Assembly (NCBI GenBank): GCA_003640385.1
Contig: RCAB01000823.1
Location: 1-17,093 of the forward strand
Reading direction: 5' to 3'
DNA from: Setaria digitata
Taxonomy: Eukaryota > Nematoda > Chromadorea > Rhabditida > Setariidae
DNA: 17,093 nucleotides
Shown piece by piece: positions 9,058-17,093 of the stretch (positions within the stretch are counted from its first letter, which is position 1; each line of letters opens with the position of its first letter). A program made the position numbers and the translations under genes. The notes beneath the pieces were generated by a model that worked only from the letters and a program-made list of their open reading frames with translations, was not told the origin of the DNA and did no database searches.

Positions 9058-10318
9058 ATGTCACAACAATATTTCACAAGAAATGGAAAACAAAAACGAT
9101 TGCGAAAACGAAGAGAGCAAAACGTTTTATTTTACGAACTGAAACGTAAGGCAGCAAATGAACGAGAGCGAAAACGGATGTATAGGTAAAAAAAAGAAAA
9201 AAGTTAATGATTAAATTTTGAATGATAATTTGACAAGAATGATAACGGATATTTAGGCATAAAAGTAAATGATGAAATTTAATTTAATAACTGATAAGAA
9301 TGATGTTTGATGTTGACAACAATTTGAAAGATTTGAAAAAAAAAAAAAAAAAAACAAACAAACTATCACTAGTTATTGTTTAATTTTTGTTACTGTCATA
9401 GTGCAAGCAAGTAAGAATGATAAATATTTAATAGAATTAGTAAATTTTATTAAATTAATTTACAGTATTAATGAAGCTTTTGATAAATTACGGCAACTTT
9501 TACCATGGCTAACACATGATCGAAAGATGAGCAAAGCTTCAACATTACGAGAAGCAATTCGATACATCAAACAATTAAGTCAATTACTGAACGGTGAAGA
9601 GTTTATTGCAGAAAATTCACTGCAACAGCAATCAGTTGCAGTTCGATCAGAAATTGAACGATCATCATTGATTATACCAAATTTGGATGGTATGTTATCA
9701 GAGAATAGAATTGAAAGAAAAATTGTTTTATTTAGTTTGTTAACTTTCAGAACTATGCATTCTTCTTTTCTTTTCTTCCTTTCTTTCTTTTTTGTATTTA
9801 ATTTTAAAATAAGAAAAGTTGCATTAAAAGGTTTAAATTTGAACTTATGAAAAATTTTTTCAATTTTTTTTTTTTGACAAAGAAAAAAAAAAGAAAGAAA
9901 TTGCTTTTTGATATTAAACATTTTTAAATATTTATTTCTGATTTATTAGATTGGATTTTTGTACTTTTCTTTTCTATTTGTATTCAAATTAAATTAGATA
10001 TATCGAGCGAAAAATGCTAATAGACAAAAGTTTTCCATCTAATCTTTATTGCTTATGCATTATTAATTATAATTTATCTATTTAAAAAAAAAAAAAAAAT
10101 AAAATTAATTACAAATTTCAGGCCGTCTGCCAGTGAAATTTGTTGAGCTATCTTGTAGTAAAACTCAAAGTGATTATGATAGCATAATCAGAACCGAGTA
10201 TGGCACAGTACAAGGTAGATGTAGCAAAGTATGGATACCAAGTTCGTGTGAAGGCAAAATTAATTTCGAAAACTGTGATCATTCCCATCATCGATTGCTG
10301 TTTCCGTTCAATGAATAA
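9058..10318 (+). CDS. Basic helix-loop-helix transcription factor
   Basis: Three exons, 9058-9185, 9466-9689 and 10122-10318 (stop TAA), joined in phases 2 and 1, give 182 residues. A basic N-terminal tail (KQKRLRKRR) precedes the DNA-binding basic region RKAANERERKRM (about 30-41), which has the NERER core expected to contact E-box CANNTG sites. Helix 1 is SINEAFDKLRQLLP, the loop WLTHDRKMSK, and helix 2 STLREAIRYIKQLSQLL, ending near residue 90. The pattern belongs to the metazoan tissue-specific bHLH class that dimerises with E-proteins. NERER and TLREAIRYI recall achaete-scute, while INEAFDKLR recalls the atonal/Twist/PTF1 groups, so I give no symbol. The roughly 90-residue C-terminus is unfamiliar and ends rich in Cys/His (SSCEGK, FENCDHSHH). 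The intron within the basic-helix 1 junction and the frame continuity make the model firm. A second C-terminus is possible (see 10360-10400). Expected location: nucleus. Confidence 0.88.
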
Positions 10319-10359
10319 TGAAATGATTTTGTAAATTCAAATTTTATTACCTATTTTAG

Positions 10360-10400
10360 GTGCATTACAGGCAGAAGCATTGAATGGTAAAAGCAGTTAA
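10360..10400 (+). CDS. Possible alternative last exon of the bHLH gene
   Basis: Within the bHLH last exon, CAAG before GTAGAT (10214/10215) is a phase-1 donor. An acceptor, CTATTTTAG, ends at 10359, and the following 41 bases read ALQAEALNGKSS then TAA in the matching frame. This gives a 161-residue isoform lacking the Cys/His-rich tail. The skipped stretch up to 10318 is less A+T-rich than the other introns of the gene, so I prefer the read-through form, but both may exist. Confidence 0.4.
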
Positions 10401-10499
10401 TGCAGAAAAAATTGAAATTAATGGTGAAAGAAAATTATTGAATTATTTCTGCTAGCGACCCATTAATATATCATTAATTTTTATACTAATATATTATTA

Positions 10500-10512
10500 A
10501 CTATTATTATTA

Positions 10513-10576
<64 letters not shown>

Positions 10577-10592
10577 GTATTAGTATTATTAT
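10500..10592. repeat. (ATT)n microsatellite
   Basis: Nearly uninterrupted ATT/TTA triplets for about 90 bases, with a few variants (TTTAT near 10516, TTAGTATTAG near 10573). Probably length-polymorphic. Confidence 0.95.
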
Positions 10593-11553
10593 CATTCACC
10601 ATTAATCATTTTAATTTTTACCGCTTTAATTTTGTGATTTGATCCATTGGTGTCAAATTAATTATTTATAACAGCGTGTATTTACCACTGTATCCTTTGA
10701 TACTGACATTTACTAAAATGTGTTTTCTTTTGTTTTTTTTTTTAATTGGAACCTTATTAATTATCAAAGTAACATTTAAAAAAAAAAAAAAAAAGGAAAA
10801 CAAAAGCGAAGACAAAACTCACATCTTGGTTCTTTTTTTTTCAAAAAAAAAAAGAAATTATCAAAGAAGACTTGAAATATAGTGATAATAAGTTATCAAA
10901 TTATCGCATTTAACATTTCCCATTAATAATGATAGCAGTTTTCTTACATCAATATTTACTATAAAAGTATGCTGAATGATCGAGAATTATGAACTTTTGA
11001 TTTTGCTTTGATAATTTGTGATAGAATTTATGTATATATAATGCATAAAAAATCTACTTAGTTATTTCCAAAAAATCCTAAATTAAGAGATGGAATTTTC
11101 GGGATAACATCAAATTATCCTAATCTGCAGATTTCCGGACTGACAGAAATGCTTCTTTTAGGACTTTTTCGGCTACCAGAGTAATGAACAAAAAATTTCC
11201 TAACAGCTGCGAAAGGAATAACTTGAATTTATTCGGTAATCAAATAAATGGGAATGCCGAGAATGTCTGAAAAAAGTTTGTTTCCAGCTTTTAGGGTTGG
11301 TCAGTATTTGCGAATTCTCGGTAGCACTAGAGACATTTTTCGGAGAAAAAAAAAATTGGAAAGCATTTTTTTTTTCTATTTTATTTCAGATATTCAAACA
11401 ACAGAACTATCAGACAAATATTAAAAAGTCATCATTATCATCCATTTGTTTTAACTCAAAAAGAAAAAAAAAATTAAAATTAAAGTTAAATGAATTCCAA
11501 AAATTTTTCATTTGTGTAAATATCTCCTCGGGACTGAGTACCCCATTTTGATT

Positions 11554-11573
11554 TCTAGACTCTTCAGTCTAGA
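11554..11573. repeat. Perfect 8-base hairpin with a 4-base loop
   Basis: TCTAGACT and AGTCTAGA flank CTTC. There is no following T-run or gene end nearby, so its role is unknown. Confidence 0.7.
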
Positions 11574-12530
11574 TTTCTTGCCTAAGTGTTTTCTATTTTT
11601 TTTTCCAGAGGTGATTTATTCCTAATTTCAAAAACCTGTTTACCGTACCCATAAGTTCAGATGAAAGATCAGCTGATCGTAAAAATTTAAACGAATGAGC
11701 TGTAAATTGAACAAATTTACCAATTTGCTAATCACTCTAACCGCTTAATTCGTTATTTCTTCAGTGGTTTCTGTAATTGAATTCCTTACATGTCATCAAT
11801 TAGTTTTCTCTTTTTTTGTTCAGCTCTTTTGATTAAGATTTCAAGTTTTCTTTTTTTTTTTTTTTTTTTTTTTTTGTCGTTTTAACAGTGTCACAATAGG
11901 AATTTTGAAAAAAAAAATGACTTTTGAATTTCAAATAATTACTTATTATCGAGTGATTATCATGCAGCTAGTACCGTTTCTCATAGGAAAATTGAGATAA
12001 ATTCAGGAAAAAAACTGAATAATTTACATTTTGTCATGCAGAGGTCGTCTAAAAGAAAATAACTAGCTCGGTTTCACTGATCAAAAATTTGCAATTTCCA
12101 AATAGTATGAACGATTGAAATTACCCAGTAGCTGAAATTTTTGGAAATTGCCACGTACAATTCAATAATCTATTTCCGGAATTTTTAGTTGTTTGTTGGA
12201 GCGGTAATAATTTTTAATTGTTAATTAATTTGTATGCCGCCGTATATTTAGTACATGCACCAACACCAATAAATCATGTTTGTTTTCCATTTTGTGAAAC
12301 AGAAGTGCATTTTTTTAATTCATTTTTTTTTTTTTTGAAAATTTAAAATTTACAATTTTTAAGCAATTTTCATATTTGTCAAAAAAAAAAAAAAAGTGTA
12401 CATATATATGTCTATATATATATATATGTATGAAAGGATGAGATACTTTTCATGCATTTCGTGAATTTATTTTGTTTGTAAAATGAATAATCACTGATAT
12501 AGATTTCGTATACAAACAAATCAACTTTCA

Positions 12531-12613
12531 GAAAGAGAGAGAGAAAGAGAAGGAGGGACAGAGAGAGGGAGAGAAAGAGAAAGGGAGAGGAAGAGAAGAG
12601 CAAGAAGATGAGG
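12531..12613. repeat. GA-rich (polypurine) tract
   Basis: About 80 bases almost wholly G and A on the + strand, built from imperfect GAGA/GAAAGA units. On the minus strand it reads as a Ser/Leu-rich open frame, which is an artefact of the repeat. It lies about 240 bases upstream of the surface-protein start and could lie in its promoter region. Confidence 0.9.
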
Positions 12614-12840
12614 ATTAAAATGATCGGAAAAAAAAAAAAAAAAACAAATCTTCTTAACAAATATTATCACATTTTGGGATGATTATTTATTTAATTGAAC
12701 AGAGCGAATTGCTGCTTCTCTTTCATTTAATTTTATTTTAAAATTTCGATTTTATCATTCTATCGCCGTATATCAAAATCCAATTTTATCATCACCAAAA
12801 ATTTCAATTATATTCTCATATCACGCTGATTTCATCCTTT

Positions 12841-12852
12841 ATGCCTACCTGA
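12841..12852 (+). promoter_or_regulatory. Three-codon upstream ORF abutting the surface-protein start
   Basis: ATG CCT ACC TGA ends at 12852 and the predicted main ATG begins at 12853 with no gap. If the leader includes it (an acceptor-like GAACAG ends at 12702), the main start would be reached by leaky scanning or reinitiation, or by initiation at the second in-frame ATG at 12865. The extent of the leader is unknown. Confidence 0.35.
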
Positions 12853-15800
12853 ATGATCATAAGAATGATCATATCTGTGTGGTTGCGATATCTTTGGCTT
12901 TTTCTGATAATAATCTTCACCTCATTTACGACAGGTTTATTTTATTTTCATCATTTTCATGACGGTAATAATATTGATAGTAGTGGATTATAATAAATAG
13001 CAGTGATTAATAGCAAATAATCAAAACTAATGATAATTAATGGGAAAACAATAATATTGCAACAATATAATGGATTGAAATTTGTCAATTTTACTTTCTT
13101 TTTTTAGGAAAAGGAAAAAAAAAAATATTAGCAGCATGAAATTTGAAGTGCACAGTGAATTTGAAAATTGAAATTTTATCAAATTTTACAAAAAATTTAT
13201 AATGATTACTTTCATTCTTTCATGCATTAATCTTTACTAAGAAAAAAGAAATTTCCTTTTTCAGAGTGTAAAGAATTACTTTGTTATTCGTGTAATTCAC
13301 AAATGAGTTCATGTGATGGAAATCGTTGTAGCACTACTGCAAATGGTTTTTGCGCATATCGTATGTTCTGCTTGATCTTATTTAAAAAAAAAAAAAAAAA
13401 GAAAAGAAATTTAAATTGTTAAAAAAATTTTTTAAAAAGACCTACTGTTGCAAGCTAAATTTATGTAGCTAATTCAATAGTTATTACTAGTAACTTTATA
13501 CTTCACCTGGTGATAATGAATGATTGAAATTTGTATAGCTTAATTTTTTTTTTTTTTTTTCTTATTTAGGTGAATTTTCAGAACAAATAACTGATGCAAA
13601 TGGTAACACTGTGAGTACAATTCGTTCTTGTCTAAATACGAATGTTGTGGTAGCTGGGCCTTTTTATATTACGCAACCTGGCCAGTGTATTGAAACGTAA
13701 CTTTTTTCTTTCTTTCTGTCTTTTTTTTTTTTCTTATCTTTTTTCGCTCTTTGCATTAATTTTAAGAATCAAATTTTTCAAGTACTAGATTTAAGTGATA
13801 AAGTTAGTATGCTATCGTTTATCTTCCATTGCATTCTAATAAAAAAAAAAAACAAGGAAATCAGAGAAAAATAAAAGAAAAAACTATTTTTATAATTTCG
13901 GTTCATTTTAGACCTAAAAATTATGCTAAATTTAGTAAGTTATTTGTATTTTAATTGCAGATTTTTCTAAAATTTCTTTATTTTCTTTCTTTCTTTTCTT
14001 TTTTTTTTTTTTTTTTTTTTTTATTTTCAAAAGATAGTTTTTGGTTAATGTAGTTGTTAGCAGAACATTATTTAAATAAAAAAAGGCAAAAAATAAAAAT
14101 AAAAATTAGGAATAAGGAAGTCTATCGTTTTTTTTTCCATATATTCATATATTTCATGTACTTCTCATATAAATTTTTCATATTCAAATAGGAGATTTTA
14201 GTAAAAAAAATCAAAAAATAAAAATTTTTTTTTATTCAAATAATATTCCATTAATATATACATTCTAAAAATGCAAAAAAAAAACGGATTAAAATTTAAA
14301 ATTAGTTTTTCAAGCTAATTCAATAGTTATTATAGTAACTTTATACTTCACCTGGTGATAATGAATGAATAATACATGCAGAGTTGATCCAAGTACCGAT
14401 ATGACATATCGAACATACCTGTGCAATAGTCATAATTACTGTAACGCTGATTGTCATGAAGATTTGTCATCGACAGTTACAGGTGAGATTATTTCAAGAT
14501 TACTTTTCTATCTAATCTCACAAACATTTTCCTCTTTAATCCTGAAAAAAAAAAATATTTTTATAATTTTTCAAAATAATTAATTTTTATTGGGAATAAT
14601 TTAGCAAGCTTTCATAATAATGCCAAAAAATGCTCGTAAAGCTGAATTAAATTTCAATTTTTTTAGCAATTAAAACATTTCAGCAGTCCTAAAACGCTCA
14701 TTGGAATGCTTTAAGTGTAGTAGCGATTTTGGAACAGATTGTTATAGCAATACGTGTACTATCACTAATGATGGATACTGCTTCTTCCGTAAACCTTTAT
14801 AATTAAAAAAAAAAAAAATTAAATTAAATTAAATCAAATCAATTTTTTATCAAAACTCTGATATTAACGATAGTAAAAATGAATATTAATTTGCAAAATA
14901 GCAAATTTCAATTGTTAATAGTAAAATACTGCTGAAATGGCTTAAAATTTGAACTATTATTCGTTTTTATCTCTTCCCGTTATCTTAGTATTTGCATGCT
15001 AATATTTTATACTAAAAAATATAAAAAAAAAAAACTGAAGTAAATGAAATAATTAAAGTTAAATAATAAGAACACAATAATTTGAGAAGTTGACATTTAA
15101 AAAAAAAAAAATGTATAATATGATAATAAATAATAATAATTAATATAGTATAAAATTTTTCGCTTAAAAAGAAATAATAATAATAATATGTAAAAGAATA
15201 ATAACGAGAAGTTTTATAGCATATATAAAATTTTTGATGTGAAAAGAATTAATATATAATTATAATGTATTATAATAACTAATATAATATAACACAATAT
15301 AGACCAAATTTCTTATTGAAAAAAAAAAAAGGAAAAAAGGAAAAAGAAAAATGTTGCATAGTAAGATTAACATAGTGAACTAAAATAATACTCAAAATTA
15401 CAGAAATGTTGAATGTTTCAATTCGTGGTTTGCGAAGCATACATTACAGTATGCAATGTATTAATATTCCTGTTGCCAAAACTCCCGATGGTAATAGTAT
15501 TACTGAGATTAATAAATGTATTGCCAGGTAAGCTTACTGTGGATTAATTTTCGAGATAGAAAAAAGAAAAATATTGGTAATAGGTAATTTTAGTTTAAAG
15601 TAAACATTTAAAATTCTAATCCATTGATTTGTAAGAAAAAAAAAAAAAAAAAAAAAAAAATAATAATAATAATAAGCAAATAATTTGAAGCAATGTATTT
15701 CAAATTTAAAATATTTATTTAATTTTTCAGCACTGATATTCTTGGCAATCATTTTTACACGCTAATCTGTAATGAAACCAATTTATGTAATGCTAAATGC

Positions 15801-15923
15801 AATTTGGCTCCAACTATCCTGCCAATACCCGTGGTACCTCATTCATCCACATCAAAATATTCTGCAACATTCACTTTACATTTGTTTTTTTTGGCAATTC
15901 TTATTGCACATTTTGTCACATGA
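12853..15923 (+). CDS. Secreted, probably GPI-anchored protein with two three-finger (Ly6/activin-receptor-like) modules
   Basis: Seven exons with matching phases: 12853-12934, 13265-13360, 13570-13696, 14382-14482, 14684-14788, 15404-15527 and 15731-15923 (TGA), giving 275 residues. Exon 1 is a signal peptide (basic start, then LWLFLIIIFTSFTT). Module 1 (about 29-130) begins CYSC and ends CNSHNYCNADC; module 2 (about 140-235) begins CFKC and ends CNETNLCNAKC. Both keep the same ten-cysteine order: CxxC, 6-7, C, 4, C, 7, C, then a long loop, C, 18-19, C, 15-16, C, 5, C, 3, C. CTITNDGYCFF recalls the activin type I/II receptor ectodomain; the closing LCN-CNxxC recalls Ly6/ODR-2 proteins. After module 2, a Ser/Pro-rich linker (VVPHSSTS) leads to a hydrophobic C-terminal tail (LHLFFLAILIAHFVT) without a cytoplasmic domain, typical of GPI attachment. 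NVS and NET are possible N-glycosylation sites. A role as surface co-receptor, decoy or neuronal Ly6 protein is inference. Confidence 0.85.
13467..13523. repeat. Intronic direct repeat, copy A (57 bases)
   Basis: Starts AGCTAATTCAATAG and ends GGTGATAATGAATGA. It is identical to copy B at 14313-14368 except for one extra base (C within TTACTAG). It lies in the intron before exon 3 of the surface-protein gene. Confidence 0.92.
13997..14022. repeat. Poly(T) tract in intron 3 of the surface-protein gene
   Basis: A near-continuous T-run of about 26 bases. Similar A/T runs occur in most introns here, for example at 13382, 13545 and 15636. Confidence 0.9.
14313..14368. repeat. Intronic direct repeat, copy B (56 bases)
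   Basis: Near-identical to copy A (13467-13523), 846 bases downstream, and ending 13 bases before exon 4. No terminal inverted repeats or target duplications are obvious. Confidence 0.92.
15636..15675. repeat. A-run followed by (TAA)n
   Basis: About 25 A residues and then five TAA units, in the last intron of the surface-protein gene. The A-run plus simple tail resembles the end of a retroposed copy, but no body is recognisable upstream. Confidence 0.9.
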
Positions 15924-15995
15924 GCTAATGTTGATATATGAAAAAGAAGAAAAAGAATTTTCCTTCGCTGTGAAAAATACAAATAATTGATTTAT

Positions 15996-16001
15996 AATAA
16001 A
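15996..16001 (+). terminator. Poly(A) signal of the surface-protein gene
   Basis: AATAAA, 72 bases after the TGA at 15921-15923, in a suitable A+T-rich 3' context. Confidence 0.7.
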
Positions 16002-16897
16002 TTCAGTATTTAGCATTATCAGGATTAGCAATTATAAAATTATAATAAGTCCAACAGTTATATATCTAAGTTGAGATAATAAAAAAAAAAAAAAAAAAAT
16101 ATCGGTAGAGCTTTCTTTTCTTTTTTCTTAAATCAGAATGAAACCAATGGAATCCATTGAATGGAGCAAAAACTTAGCCAGTGTAACTTAATTAACACAT
16201 ATTTATTTAAATTAGCAAGTATCTTTCTTCAAAATGCTGAAGAGAGTGAGAAAAATGATAAAATAAGATGAGATTAAAAATGGTTAATCAGTTAAATCAG
16301 ATTCAAAAAGATGATCTGGATCAAATAAGCAATCAGAAATTTGTATTTGAAGTTTTAATGCATTTATTGTCTAATGAAGAAAAAAGAGAGTTGCTTTTCA
16401 TGAATTCCAACTTTTTATTAACTCTCAATGTCTGTCATAATTAATCATTACATTGGTAAAATGTTTAAGTAATCTGTCGCACTGTGAAATGTGTTATTAA
16501 GAAAATTACAAATAAGTAAAGATATAGTAATTATTTGCAAGGGAAAAAAATAATAATTATTATTATAGTCCGAAAGGACCGGTTAAGTTTATGAAATATT
16601 TGTTTGCAAAAAAGTGTTGAACGATAAGAGAAAATATTTTTAGAAGGTCAATTTAAATTTAAATATCAGTGAACTGATATGTTTACGATTAATAGTGGTA
16701 ATACATATATAAAATACTTAATGATCACTTTTTGTTATTCTTGATAAAGAAAATGCACTCTAATTTTGGAAATGCCAAAGTAAAGAGGACAAAACACAAA
16801 ATTAGAATTTTATTGTTAATTAATTTTCAGCTTGTTCGGTTTTTTTTTTCTTAATTGGGTCGAAATAATTAACTGTATTAAATCAGTGGCCTCACAG
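16002..16897. other. Spacer downstream of the surface-protein gene
   Basis: It has no convincing multi-exon gene. It contains an A-run at 16081-16099, a 15-base odd palindrome (CAATGGA-A-TCCATTG) near 16145-16160, the 58-codon ORF at 16268-16444, and a small GTCC-GAAA-GGAC hairpin at 16568-16579. Confidence 0.5.
16268..16444 (+). CDS. Small open reading frame, 58 codons, unknown
   Basis: ATG at 16268 to TAA at 16442-16444. The composition is protein-like, with charged and hydrophobic residues mixed (for example LMHLLSNEEKRELLFMNSNF) rather than the Lys/Phe runs seen in chance frames here. A stop lies just upstream (16259-16261), and no good splice acceptor or conserved domain is visible. It could be a small gene, a relic exon or chance. 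Confidence 0.2.
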   Translation: MRLKMVNQLNQIQKDDLDQISNQKFVFEVLMHLLSNEEKRELLFMNSNFLLTLNVCHN

Positions 16898-17093
16898 CAT
16901 GTTGTTGGAAATTCGTGACTATCCTCCTTCCGCAGAGCAGTGTTATAGAATATTGATAACTGATTATTTGTTGACATTTTTATATTTTATCAATTGAGAA
17001 AAATGATATAAAATCAAATTCGAACAGTAGAATCAGGACAATTAAAAATTTTAATCCCAGGCCCAATGACCCAATGGATGGTGATGATGATGG
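16898..17093 (+). CDS. Possible first two exons of a further gene, truncated by the window end
   Basis: CTCACAG ends at 16897, one base before ATG 16899, which is spliced-leader-like spacing. The frame reads MLLEIRDYPPSAE, and the only nearby donor is the weak GAGCA before GTGTTA (16939/16940), phase 2. An acceptor, TTTTAATCCCAG, ends at 17060, and the next bases continue in frame as QPNDPMDGDDDG to the window edge. Both pieces are less A+T-rich than their surroundings. If the donor is not used, the frame ends at TGA 16995-16997 after 32 codons. The product is not recognised. Confidence 0.35.

Larger units (their letters stand above)
10401..12700. other. Gene-poor spacer with simple repeats
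   Basis: It contains the (ATT)n array, many A/T homopolymers (including T-runs near 11851-11875), an 8-base perfect hairpin at 11554-11573, a TA-rich run at 12402-12427 and a GA-rich tract at 12531-12613. Open stretches at 10676-10882 and 11297-11551 owe their length to runs of Lys/Phe codons in A/T tracts and show no paired splice sites, so I do not call them genes. Confidence 0.6.

Noticed and set aside
9580..9921. 113-codon minus-strand open frame.
   Set aside because: It is antisense to bHLH exon 2 and its intron; lysine/phenylalanine runs come from homopolymers.
11297..11551. 84-codon plus-strand frame, with an acceptor-like TTTCAG inside.
   Set aside because: Homopolymer-driven composition, no donor or partner exon, no domain.
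12412..12660. 82-codon minus-strand frame rich in Ser/Leu/Phe resembling a membrane protein.
   Set aside because: It is the translation of the GA-rich tract and flanking A-runs.
15772..15990. 72-codon frame overlapping the last surface-protein exon.
   Set aside because: Shadow frame; the other frame continues the cysteine pattern and the GPI-type tail.
16568..16579. GTCC-GAAA-GGAC hairpin suggestive of a structured RNA or ribozyme.
   Set aside because: Only a four-base stem with a GNRA loop; no hammerhead core or further conserved structure around it.

Overview
This is eukaryotic, strongly A+T-rich DNA with small multi-exon genes. Its introns are short (64 to about 700 bases), open with GTA/GTG-type donors and close with TTTCAG/TTTTAG-type acceptors. 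Long A or T homopolymers, (TA)n, (ATT)n and (CT)n tracts fill the spacers. The splice style, compact genes and protein families suggest a parasitic clade III (filarial-like) nematode. That assignment is inference; no species is claimed. No tRNA, rRNA, CRISPR, transposase or bacterial gene was seen.

All convincing genes are on the + strand. (1) Bases 1-899 hold the 3' end of a gene I do not recognise: three exons, the last containing a 20-base tandem duplication. (2) Bases 3480-5314, possibly with an upstream exon at 3193-3245, encode a TMX2-type ER membrane thioredoxin-like protein in seven exons. It has an S-x-x-C active-site variant and a KKxx ER retrieval tail. (3) Bases 9058-10318 encode a 182-residue basic helix-loop-helix transcription factor in three exons, with a credible alternative last exon at 10360-10400. 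Two degenerate minisatellite-like arrays lie just upstream. (4) Bases 12853-15923 encode a 275-residue secreted, probably GPI-anchored protein with two cysteine-rich modules of the three-finger (Ly6/uPAR/activin-receptor ectodomain) type, made by duplication of a three-exon unit. (5) Bases 16898-17093 may hold the first exon and the start of the second exon of another gene cut by the window end.

The spacers (about 930-3190, 5550-8650, 10401-12700 and 16002-16890) contain no convincing genes, only simple repeats, palindromes and one small orphan ORF. The genes do not form an obvious pathway or operon: they are one to several kilobases apart and encode an ER folding-type protein, a nuclear regulator and a cell-surface protein.

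I found no clear new multi-gene system. The points most worth a second look are the internally duplicated two-module surface protein, a 57-base direct repeat shared by two of its introns, a hydrophobic in-frame open stretch inside a TMX2 intron, and the alternative C-terminus of the bHLH factor. All gene models were built by hand from reading frame and splice phase, without transcript data.
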